Source of the DNA: Clavelina lepadiformis
Taxonomy: Eukaryota; Chordata; Ascidiacea; Aplousobranchia; Clavelinidae
Direction of reading: 5' to 3'
Assembly: GCF_947623445.1 (NCBI RefSeq)
Contig: NC_135240.1
Coordinates: 10,788,001 to 10,852,000, forward strand
Length of the DNA stretch: 64,000 nucleotides
The first letter of the stretch is position 1, and every line of letters starts with the position of its first letter. Positions 40,401-49,329 of the stretch are shown here, in pieces. The translations under genes and the position numbers were made by a program. The notes beneath the pieces are model-generated. The model had not been told where the DNA came from. It saw only the letters and a list, made by a program, of their open reading frames with translations, and ran no database searches.

Positions 40401-40481
40401 TCACTGAACGAAGCCATAATGTGGGCAAAATGCAACGAGTTTTCGCCAACTGGCTCCGGTGAAAGGTTGTGTCCGTTTTAA
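19475..40481 (+). CDS. WDR17: WDR17, WD40-repeat protein
   Basis: 26 exons: 19475-19600, 19715-19898, 20102-20332, 20494-20619, 21117-21239, 21648-21770, 22329-22528, 22645-22813, 23683-23774, 24277-24359, 34719-34805, 34964-35128, 35678-35880, 36093-36242, 36467-36594, 36663-36788, 36903-37123, 37223-37334, 37423-37532, 38294-38417, 38499-38599, 38875-39023, 39187-39324, 39532-39736, 39841-40114 and 40362-40481. The sum is 3870 nt with every phase kept, giving 1289 residues (vertebrate WDR17 is about 1300). The N-terminal half is WD repeats with family-specific blocks: QVGLVPAGCQPWN, FAYCATLAVYIY, DPLSTDYLL, SAPGMF, DGGVGLYN, TAPVRGL, DHGADIYGLT and RDSTLRLWSL. The C-terminal half is an alpha-solenoid-like region (EALLVAQSA, YFGALLALRRGY) ending in FFLEDQRSVLSLNEAIMWAK. 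The molecular role is not established; in vertebrates expression in retina and testis has been noted. Intron 10 (24360-34718) hosts another gene on the opposite strand. Confidence 0.95.
24533..28942 (-). CDS. CUB-MAM-LDLa-LDLa mucin-like cell-surface protein
   Basis: Eleven exons on the minus strand: 28942-28870, 28225-28098, 27834-27567, 27289-27140, 27046-26929, 26789-26639, 26543-26447, 26114-26049, 25933-25811, 25619-25509 and 25395-24533; 2148 nt in phase, 715 residues. In order: signal peptide (1 to about 18); CUB domain (about 27-155, CGGDFNALTGSLASPNYG to SVKIIFYSDSDVGGDGF); MAM domain (about 158-325, CDFEYGFC, TGPIADHT, GDIAIDDV); Pro-rich linker; two LDL-receptor class A repeats (about 351-390 and 392-428, with six Cys each and acidic calcium loops DGYADCPDDDDE and DGVDDCDDASDE); a 250-residue Thr/Ser-rich mucin-like stretch; and a hydrophobic C-terminus (MSFSALLLQSAVAIILA) after a GSG, fitting a GPI signal or a short-tailed membrane anchor. 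The domain set recalls the enteropeptidase stalk without a protease. Role unknown. The gene lies wholly inside intron 10 of WDR17. Confidence 0.9.
28943..30162. promoter_or_regulatory. Upstream region of the nested gene
   Basis: Intron 10 DNA of WDR17 that must contain the promoter of the nested minus-strand gene. No TATA box or coding exon is obvious; a short (GAC)n run lies near 29640. Confidence 0.3.
30163..31882. mobile_element. hAT transposon with decayed transposase
   Basis: GCGTATAC at 30155-30162 and 31883-31890 is a perfect 8-bp target duplication. The element begins CAGGGTTGTTCAAATG and ends CATTTGAACACCCCTG, near-perfect terminal repeats. The left part has a (CGGATC)n run and long poly-T/poly-A tracts (30245-30340). 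The rest holds a transposase remnant on the plus strand. Confidence 0.92.
30874..31688 (+). pseudogene. hAT-family transposase fragment
   Basis: An open frame from 30874 to 31467 contains LVMFLNEKGQ, LCNLAFLADCFTHLNTLNLKLQGKG and HFPCLK. These are blocks of the hAT transposases related to the GTF2IRD2, ZBED5 and EPM2AIP1 proteins. After a stop at 31465-31467 a further frame (about 31480-31687) reads FASTYLCESLFSSMNFVKNK and RLTNAHLHEL, the C-terminal hAT dimerisation region. The catalytic N-terminal half and BED finger are missing, so the gene is dead. Confidence 0.85.
31883..32808. other. WDR17 intron 10 DNA between two hAT elements
   Basis: AT-rich intron sequence. Nothing recognisable was found apart from the target duplications at its two edges. 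Confidence 0.4.
32809..33443. mobile_element. Non-autonomous hAT element, copy 1
   Basis: ATAATAAC at 32801-32808 and 33444-33451 flanks a 635-bp element with terminal repeats TAGGGCAACCA and TGGTTGCCCTA. One end carries repeated AGGTCAAAATTTAAACTTTTT units (33310-33425). It is the same element as 47973-48629 but in the opposite orientation. An 82-codon open frame (32991-33239, minus) recurs in the other copy. Confidence 0.93.
33452..34718. other. Rest of WDR17 intron 10
   Basis: No exon or mobile element end recognised up to the acceptor of WDR17 exon 11 at 34718. Open frames at 33611-33865 and 33908-34168 show no domain. Confidence 0.4.
35145..35381. mobile_element. hAT-type MITE in WDR17 intron 12
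   Basis: GCGTAATG at 35137-35144 and 35382-35389 is a perfect 8-bp duplication. The ends are CAGGGATGTCCAACC and its inverse GGTTGGACATCCCTG. The 237-bp interior contains GGGCCGCA repeats. The end sequence is the type found in Charlie-like hAT elements. Confidence 0.93.
37533..38293. other. WDR17 intron 19
   Basis: A 761-base intron between GATGGCTGCAATGA and the acceptor TTTTAAAG. No further feature seen. Confidence 0.5.
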
Positions 40482-43400
40482 GTATCCTATTGATTTGATT
40501 CTTGCAAAAGGCAAAATCTTTTTGCCAGCACCCTTGGCACCATAGTTCCTATACCTCAGTTTCTATTGGTATTTTTACATACAAAGGTTGCATACTGTTT
40601 CTTGGTGCTGAATTTAGGGTGCTGCACCACATCTACCTAAAAGTAAGCGTGCAACAATGCTACTGTTATATTTCTGCCGTTATGCTTAAACAAGCTGTCC
40701 AAGGCCAAAGAACTAAAGTATTTGCATATATGCCTGTATTCCCTCCATTCCCAATGCCGACATCGGCAACATCACCAATACCTGTAATCTATTTGTTTTA
40801 GTATTATGTCGAAAAAATCTTACAAAAGTGACTTTTATTTTACCTTTTAGTAACTTCAATTGCACGAGTATAGCTGTTTAATGCAAGTCAGCTTCTAAAA
40901 ATTTATACCATGTGAATATATTTTAGTAAGCAAAGGAATGCAAGTTCATAGTCAATGTTCAAAGTAATGCCAAGAAAATTACCGACAAACCCTTATTTGC
41001 TAGGCAGTGTTAAACTTGCTTTTTACCATTGTCTCACACTGTGTAATGCTATATGGTGCGTATATTCCTTTTCACACATATTGTTTAATTTATTCATCTG
41101 GGACAGAGATGGAGTTCGGGCCGAAGTTCTGGTTTCTGTTTATGAAAAGTTTTGGGCCGACTTTGGGACTCCATTCAAACAGTTTTTTACAATAATAAAA
41201 ATTCGCTACATTAGCATATTACAGCAAAATATCTTACAGTGTACTATCAATTTTAATTTTGTTGCTACTACACTCCACATCTTTGACTAATTCGCTAACT
41301 TTAACTTTCGGCCTTTTGGAGCGTAAATCGAGATTCAAAAATAATAACCATCTATTCTATAGGCTTGAATTATTTTCGGGTATGGACCACAAGCAGTCGG
41401 TCTGTTTCCATTTCTTCTAAGTGCTAAGTTTCTATTTCATAACAAAGTTGTGCGTCTCTGTTTCATTTTTAATGCAATAGAATCCGCTTAATGTGACCAC
41501 TTTAGTCAACTGTTCATCCATGTTTGTCAACTGTTGCATTTGACCAACGTTTTCCTTATTTTTGCTTCACTTTGCCTCCGACTAAGCCGGCTTTTTCAAA
41601 GCATACAACTTTACTGTTTTCGTTACTGTGTTATACTGTTTAAGCTGGATCACATATATACCCTGTATAGGGCATTACCAGTATTTTTGTTACACTGTAA
41701 TGTTAAAACTCACTGTTTAAACTGTAATCTCGTTTTATAAACTGTAATCATTTTAGTTCGTTTTAGTGAAAACGTTTTTTTAATTAAACGTTATTATTGT
41801 GTGAATAGTGAGTACGATAGTTGTGTGCATTGGATCTTGAAAGTAATTAACTGCATGTAAACTAGTTGAGTCCCCTGGATACTGTTGTTGCTTAACAACT
41901 GAGTTCAGCAGGACTGGTTGGTTTGTAGGCAACAAATTTGACCGTTCATATACGAGTCACTGCTCACTGTCGTCAAAATACTAATAGGCCTAAACTTCAT
42001 CAAGCAATCAGTAAAGCTTTAATGTTTGTGGGAAAATACACCCAACAGCAATAAATCTAATACACAAGACATAGTATAGGTCAGAAAATAAATTTTAATA
42101 CCGCAATTCCGATATTTTCGGATATAACTTTTGGAGTTTTGGCGGTAGTATTAAGTAAATTGCACATGGCTGAATAAGTGTGCTGAACTTCAGTTAATTA
42201 TTGAACATTTTTTTGCAAATTTTACAAAGAAAAACGTAACCAGCTACATGAAACCATCGAAGCAATCAAACATGCGGTTTTATATTTAGTCAATTTATAC
42301 TTGAGACTACCATATTTTCATCACCCAGATGGTGATGTTTATTCAAGTGAATAAAAGTTTCCTTTTACATTTGCCAAGTTATTGTTAGAAAAATACAGGA
42401 TTGGGAATATCAGAAAAATACCAGGAAACCCAAGAGCTAACATTGATCACGTGTCCTACTGCGACTAAAAGCTGTAACAAAATAACAAAAGGAGGGAGAC
42501 AATGCTTGATTTTTAGCAACAACAGCAGTTTGTCTTGAGTCTACAGATGATTGTTGTGCTTTTTTCTGATTTGCTTTGTTGATTAGGATACAAGTCTGTC
42601 ACTATGAAACAAAAGGAGGCAAATAACGCTTGGCCTTGTTTAAATTTATGACTTTTTATTGTGAATTAAACAAAAAGCAATTAATCTCATTGTATTAAAA
42701 GAGGCGTCAAACAGAAAAAAATGCCATAAAGTCCTTGTTTGTTTTATTATACAGTGAATTTACTAAAAGACCGATTACTCGAAAAATCCTACATGGGGCT
42801 CTCTGAAATTTTGCTTGTCAAATTAGTATGCTTTGGACTACCATTCCATAAAATGCCAGCAAAAACCCATGATTCAAACTTTTTTAACGAGGCGCAAAAT
42901 AAACACTAGAATTTTTGGCCTAAAAAAACAATTTTAGCTACTTTCATGCTAATTTATAGCCAAATTCTGCGCGCGACCTGGGACATTGAAGCACGCCAAC
43001 TTCTAGAGTAATTCCCAGGCTAAAAAAGATACCAACCATGCTGCCTTCTGATTGGTATAAGCAGGTTTTTTTAAAGCCCGACGTAGGACATTCAACAAAA
43101 TCATAGTGATTTTAGTTTTAAGTCGTGACGCTTCTAAACAGAAGTTAACGCAGTCCTCTTATTGATAAAATCTGCAATGATTCCAATCTGAACATCCGCA
43201 TCCGCCCTGCGATAACAGTTATTTCTGTGATTTTTGATTTTGATTTGAATGGTTTTGAATTGATTTTGATTTTTGATTTTGATATTTCGCGGGTACCTGC
43301 CCCGCATTTTAAAATCCTTACCCACGATCGCGAAGAAGCTCTTGGGAATATCCACAACCGCCCCGCAGGTACCAGCGATGCGCAGGGTTTCACTGTTGCT

Positions 43401-44745
43401 TCAGGCGCCAGCTTATTTTGCTTAAAAGTGATGCAACATTTTGTTTCCGTCTGTTGAAGCTGGCGTGAAGGTAGTTACCGGTTCTATACAGTTACTTATT
43501 CAACGTCGGTAAACATATTTACCTAAGAATGGTTTATTGAATAAACATCTTTGTAATATGTAAACAGCTTCATCTGCAAGCAAGTAACTGAATACAAAAC
43601 CGCATGAAAAGTTATCAAACTCGTGTTTTGAACGCGCCAGCAAACATCTATCCGTGATTGGTGGCCTCGAAACAGTGTTGAATACTCAGCATTTGGAATA
43701 ATAATCATATTTGCGCAGGTGATACAAATTTTGTTTCGAAATGGTATGGTATCACAATCTTTATAGCCTACTCGGACTGAGGAACGGCTTTGCATGGTTT
43801 AAACTCGCCGAGGATTCGGTATCGCTCGAACCCCGTTTATCGAGCTTGTCTTTGTTCAAGTTTAACGTGAAAATTTTAAAACATCAGCTCAGCAAACCTC
43901 AACGTGTTAATTTTCCTGAAATTGTCAAAACGAAAAGAAGCAGGCTATAGTGTTGTTCAAGTTTTCACGAAAATTATCAAAATCGCACGCATATAGCTAT
44001 GTTTTAGTTTGATTTAAGCTTTACTTGTATTTTTTTACTTTTAAATGGATTTTGCTTTTATTTGATTTGCTTTATTCTTAAATTGTCTCTTGATTTTTTA
44101 CGCCTTATTGATTTGCTTATGATTTTACAATAAATTTATTTTGATAATCCATTATGAGTAAAAAATAACAACACCATACAAAAAGAACGATTACAAAAAA
44201 GAATTAAGACTTGCACCATGGTTTGGTTTATCATTAGCAAGTTTATTTTCGACATATACTCGTCATGTGATTATATATAACTCAAGGCATCAAGAAGCTA
44301 CGTCAAACATTCGGTAGTCACGCTTCATTGCATTTCAACCAGAGAGACAAACAGCTTTTGGTTGGTATCGGTTCCTTTCAGAGAAAGCAAACAGACCATT
44401 TCGCCGAGTAGGTTGTAGTTTAAAGCTTACAACGACTATCTCCTTTATAATTTTTGGCTGACTAGACAACTAGATAGTCAGTGGTTACGAATTAATTTTA
44501 TGGCAGTAAGTAGCGCACGGAATATTTAGATGTAAAGCTTTGCAAAAGTCGGTACAGAAGGATACGAACTTGGTAAAACTTTGCAGAATTCAACTCATCA
44601 GAACTTTCGGTGTGATTTACTAGTCGGCACGTACACCCACAACTCAGTCAATTGGTTTGAAAGCCGAAAATAGCTGAACCACCATTACTTGAACGTTTGT
44701 GATAATGACTTTGTAGAGTGTTCCGTGCTTTCAAGACTGGTCGTG
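40482..44745. other. Intergenic region between WDR17 and the NHR-RING gene
   Basis: About 4.2 kb without a convincing exon. It has a TGATTTTGATTT-type simple repeat (about 43225-43285) followed by an inverted pair GGGTACCTGCCCCGC (about 43290) and CCCCGCAGGTACC (about 43362). A Tigger-like phrase AGAATCCGCTTAATGTGACCAC near 41480 may be a transposon end. A TATATAA sequence near 44272 could belong to the promoter of the next gene. Confidence 0.45.
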
Positions 44746-46747
44746 ATGGGCAGCTTGTTTTCCAAACGAAGTTCACCCAGTCCTCAATCTCCCCTCGCCT
44801 ATAGAAGATATGATAGAAACAGCGCATTATCTTCAAATAGTCCTGCAAGTAGTTCGTCATCATCATCAGCTAACTTTACTGATCCGATCATTCCCATGGA
44901 CAATCCGACTACATCAGCAAATCCAACGCAATTAGTGCAAGGTTTTAATATGTCACTGAACAGCCCTGTAAAGCTTTCATGTCTAGAAGATATTAGTATA
45001 GAAGCAATCGACATATTGGAAAACAACGAAGGTAACTGCAGGTAATCAACCCTAAGATTTGTTGTTGTTAGAAATATGCTTCGCTATGTTTGTCATTCAA
45101 AATCTTAGTGCAAAGTATAATTTTGGCGTGGTTAAGCTCAAAGCTGTTGCTTCATGGTTATTTTCATCTTGCCACGGTAGACCAGTTACTGATGTACGTC
45201 TGTTTTGACAAGGTTCTCTGAGTATCACCACCAGTTACTGTTTTCTATTGGCCACGAGCATCACGTGATGCGTTGTCTTTGCTTGACGCTTTCGACTCGA
45301 TTGTTTACCCTGAGCTTTAATGCTTATCCGCAGTGCGCAAACGTTTGCTTTTACTCTCCAATCCCAATGGAATATCACTCTTCCCATCCGGCTGATACCG
45401 TTCTACATATTGGCTGGAGATGCAGTTCGCCTGGAAGAGGAAGACAGCATAGCTCGAAAAACAAGTAACAGCATAGAATCAAGTCGCCTGGTTTTTTCAG
45501 GTAAGGTAATTGCTGATGTTTTTTTTATCATAACTGTTTTATTGTTTCAGAAGGTTTACGTTGTTGTATTGTATTGTTGCAAATCGCCGTTATTACAGTA
45601 AATCTCATTGGAGTTGTTTAGGCAAATTTGATGGAATAAATAAGTGAGTGATAATAAGTCATATACCTTTTCCTGGCGTACTAAAAATATTTTGCCCTTT
45701 TTACTTACATGTAGGTGAACCTTTGATCCCGGGGGATACTTGGTACCTCCGGATTTTAGAAAAGTCACCTCCCACTTTCTTCAACGCTGCTCGCCTTCGC
45801 GTAGGCGTCACGTCGAGCAATCCGATGACTGTGGTTGGGGGAGAAACCGAACTGACTCCAGGAAGATCCAACGATATGGGTGGAGCTGCAGACTACTGGG
45901 TGATGTACACGGTAAAGCTTTCTATTTATAGATTGTTTTGTTTGGGTTTGAATTTCTGAACTACCATATACAATATATGCGGGACTTTGCACACATTTGA
46001 ATAGGAATAATGGTCAGTGTTGATATTGGCCACTGCAGATAAAAAAGGACATTTTAGAGGTACCGCAACACAAAGTAAAGCTTACCAGTTTTAGTTAATT
46101 ATGCAAACCCATCGCAGGATTTCATCCCTCCAAACGAAAATGAATTCTTTTCTCTTTCCCTATCTCACGGAGGAATGATGAAATACAGAGCAGGCGCCAA
46201 CACAGCAAGGGATTTATTTCCATGCGATGTAGCTCAACCTCTGTGGATAGTTATCGACTGCGGACAATTCGAAAGAATCGTTTCTCTTGGCTGTAAGTTG
46301 TTGGAATAAAATAATTACTCATATTGTTCAACTACGTTATTGAGTGGGTTTTCCCCAGTGAGCGAAATAAATTTATAATCGAAATATACACAAGCTTTAT
46401 TGAATTAAATATTTTACTTAATTGTCACGGCGTGGAAAGTGCTTTGGTTGAAACAAGGTTTTTCTATAATTGCAGTAAGTCATAAGCAACAGGATGCCTC
46501 AGGCACCGAAGAACCATCAACCAGTGCCCCGTCGATCGCGTTAAATCGCCCGGAGAACAGCCAAACTTCATCCGAGTGTGTGATTTGCTGCAGTGAAAAA
46601 CCCGTAATGGTTGTCTACGATTGTGGACATCTCTGTCTCTGCGAAGAGTGCTCCGTTAATTTTAAAAACCCTTCCCAACGATTCAGACCTCTATGTCCTA
46701 TCTGCAGAAAGCCCGTTCAAGACATCATAAAAATGTTTAGAGTTTGA
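44746..46747 (+). CDS. Neuralized-type NHR-RING E3 ubiquitin ligase
   Basis: Five exons (44746-45041, 45334-45500, 45715-45911, 46118-46292, 46476-46747) give 368 residues in phase. The start MGSLFSKR has Gly2 and Ser6, a good N-myristoylation signal, as in vertebrate Neurl1 (MGNNFSS). A Ser-rich spacer follows. Residues about 121-275 form one neuralized homology repeat: GDAVRLEEEDSIARK, SRLVFSGEPLIPGDTW, RLRVGVTSSNP, PLWIVIDCG. The C-terminus is a C3HC4 RING: CVICC, CGH, CLCEEC, CPIC, ending in KPVQDIIKMFRV as in neuralized proteins. Vertebrate NEURL3 has the same one-NHR layout. By family it should ubiquitinate membrane-associated substrates, Notch ligands in the best-known cases; the target here is unknown. 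The E1/E2 junction is the least certain, although its phase fits. Confidence 0.87.
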
Positions 46748-46775
46748 TGTATTGTCTATCACTTAAACGCTAATA

Positions 46776-46781
46776 ATTAAA
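46776..46781 (+). terminator. Polyadenylation signal (ATTAAA)
   Basis: The ATTAAA variant, 28 bases after the stop codon of the NHR-RING gene. Confidence 0.4.
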
Positions 46782-47972
46782 CGAAATCTTAAAAGTTAGT
46801 ATGACGAAGATGAGCTTTTTCTTGTCAACTTTATCGTGCAATTTACTTCCAATTTTGTATTGGAAATGTTCCAGCAACAACGAAATCATGCATTGGGCCA
46901 AATTATGATTAATCCGACCAAAAACGAAGGTCGGTCATATCGCATGAAAGGCACACGCGGATTACCAGCAAGAAAGCAATCCAGCGTAAAGACTTCTGTT
47001 GATTTTATGTGTGCAATAAATTTTAACATTCTTCGTATATCATTTCGTTCATATAACGTGTTTTGATTAACATGCATTACTGTTTTTGCAGCTCAGTATA
47101 CGAGTGCACTTGATTAAGACAATTCTGCTATCTTCAAGGTTATTCGGTTTGGTCATAGTGGCTATGCTGGTTATTATCGGCAAGTTATTACCAGTGTTAT
47201 TTTTGTGCGCGTTATAAGCCTTTTTGGCTTGGTCACCTTTCCCCGTATATTAGCGCGTGCTGATAGTAACTAGCATTGCTTTTTCATTCACATCGTGCTA
47301 ATGAAGAAACACATAAATGATGCTGACGTTGATTTCATGTAGAGCCTATGAGACATGTTAAATTGCTACCTTGTAAGTTGTAACGATATCCAAACTTTTA
47401 ACTCAACAGTCAATTATTTTACCTTTTAAAAAGAAAAAATATGCTTTTGTAAAATATCTCACCAAGATATAACCGTTTATACCCACATAAGGGATATTAG
47501 AATAATAAAATTTCAAAGGTCAACCCATAATTTTAAAAGGAATTTCGGGTTTTGCTTGCTGGATGTGCAATGACGTTATTTTACTTATTCACTCTATTGA
47601 CCTGAAGCTGCAGCGGATTTCGCCTTGGGATTTCAGGCTGCACGATCGTGCAATGCCGCAGATCAAAAAATAAGTAAGTGATACGTAATAAAGTAGCAGA
47701 TTACCATTGGAAAAAAATTCCTTGTTGCAAGCTTTTACGTTGTGCTTCTTGCGAAATTCTTTGGCTTGAGAGTTTAAAACATGCTAAAGGATTTCTTTTT
47801 TTCTGGCTTCTTTCCACAGTCACTTTCAAGAAGAAATTAAATAACAAAAACAAATACTTTCAAATATTGATTTTTTGAGTTAAAATAATGGCCAAATCGT
47901 TAATATTTTCCATTACGAACAATGTAGCTCTAAGCAAGGAATTTATTTTGAATACAATACACAAGTTATAAC
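46782..47972. other. Intergenic DNA
   Basis: Nothing recognised. Short open frames at 46836-47066 and 47678-47878 have no domain or splice support. Confidence 0.4.
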
Positions 47973-48629
47973 TAGGGCAACCAGTTTTTTGACCTAAAAA
48001 CTTTAAATTTTGTCCTTAAAATTTGCAAATTTTGACCTCATTTCGACCTAAAAAGTTTACATTTTGACCTAAAAAGTTTACATTTTGACCTTATTTTGAC
48101 CTAAAACGTTTAAATTTTGACCTCATTTTGAAAAACGCTATACTGATAGTCTCTACACTGTCTACAGCAACTTTCTAATCTAAAGCTGCATTTAAAAATG
48201 ACAAAATGCTTTTCTAGTGTTGACTTTTTTTCGTTTCTGCGTATTAAGATTGACAACTTGCAGTTTCAAATGCAATGCTGTCACATCGTGACGTCACCAA
48301 ACGCGCTGAAAGGCCTTCCCTCTCTTTCTGGCTTTGGTTCTATGTATAATTTGGGGTACAGGAATTGTTTGCGGTACAAGAAAAGAGAAAAACGGAAGAA
48401 TAATATTACAAAATGGTTACAAAATTACAAGTTTAATAGATTTTGACCTAAAAAAAAGACCTAACGAAACAATTTGACCGTATTTTGACCTAACGTAACA
48501 TTTTGACTTTATCTGACCTAATAACTTCTATACCACACGTTGTACAAAGCTGAAATTTGTTTTGTGCTTGTTTCATAGCATTCTGAGCAGGTAAAAAAAA
48601 ATTGACCATATTGACTTTTGGTTGCCCTA
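47973..48629. mobile_element. Non-autonomous hAT element, copy 2
   Basis: GTTATAAC at 47965-47972 and 48630-48637 is a perfect 8-bp duplication around a 657-bp copy of the element at 32809-33443, inverted. Ends are TAGGGCAACCA and TGGTTGCCCTA. Its 82-codon frame (48198-48446, +) differs from the other copy at about nine bases, nearly all changing the amino acid, so it does not look like a selected gene. Confidence 0.93.
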
Positions 48630-48909
48630 GTTATAACATTACAGATATTGCACTGCACCAACGGTCTTTTTCAAAGAATAGGCCTAGAATCCTAGATTGT
48701 TTAAGTTTTCAAACACGCCATTGTAATTTTCGTTAAAGATTGCATTCTTTCATAAATCTGGTCAAGATTCTCGGTAAAATGAGCAAAATGCACAAAAGAT
48801 TCATTTATGATACCCGATGCAACGTTGAAGCAATCAAGTACATTGTTTGAAAGCAACTTGGTAGCTTTTCAATTCTCCGTCAAAGAGACCAGATTAAAGA
48901 TAAATACTT

Positions 48910-48982
48910 CAAGACAAACTAAGCACCCAACTCAAAAACAAGCACTTTTCTTAGAAGTATGCACGAAATGGTAACCATGGCA
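48910..48982. mobile_element. Decayed end of the 55091-type MITE
   Basis: The phrase AACAAGCACTTTTCTTAGAA followed by GAAATGGTAACCATGG resembles the right end of the MITE at 55091-55406 (AATAAGCACAAATCTTAGAA, GGAATGGTAACCCTG). The other end was not found. Confidence 0.4.
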
Positions 48983-49329
48983 ATAACGTCAATAACCAAA
49001 GACGGCAAGCGCATCGTATTAATTTTGACCCTGTATTCATCATGCACTGATTCGGCACTGTGCGGTCGTGCTTGGTATTATCCGTTTCATTTTCACTGCT
49101 GTTTAAGACAAATAATTGCGACGTTTCTAAAAGTGATAAACCACATCAATCACATAGGCATCACCATAGTATCGGAAAGGCTGAAGATTTCGATCCATAC
49201 TTAACAAACCCATGAAATTTTTTTAAGAGATAACATAGTCACATTGCGAAGTTTCAATTTATCATATATAATATAGATGATCATACTTTTCGAAACAAAT
49301 CATTTCAACATCATGCGTTTTTGTATTCT

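Noticed and set aside
43134..43393. Overlapping frames rich in Lys and Ile on the minus strand
   Set aside because: They arise from the TGATTTTGATTT simple repeat. No domain or splice sites.
48198..48446. 82-residue open frame shared by both 0.63-kb hAT copies
   Set aside because: About nine base differences between copies give seven amino-acid changes and almost no silent ones, so there is no sign of selection. No domain was recognised.
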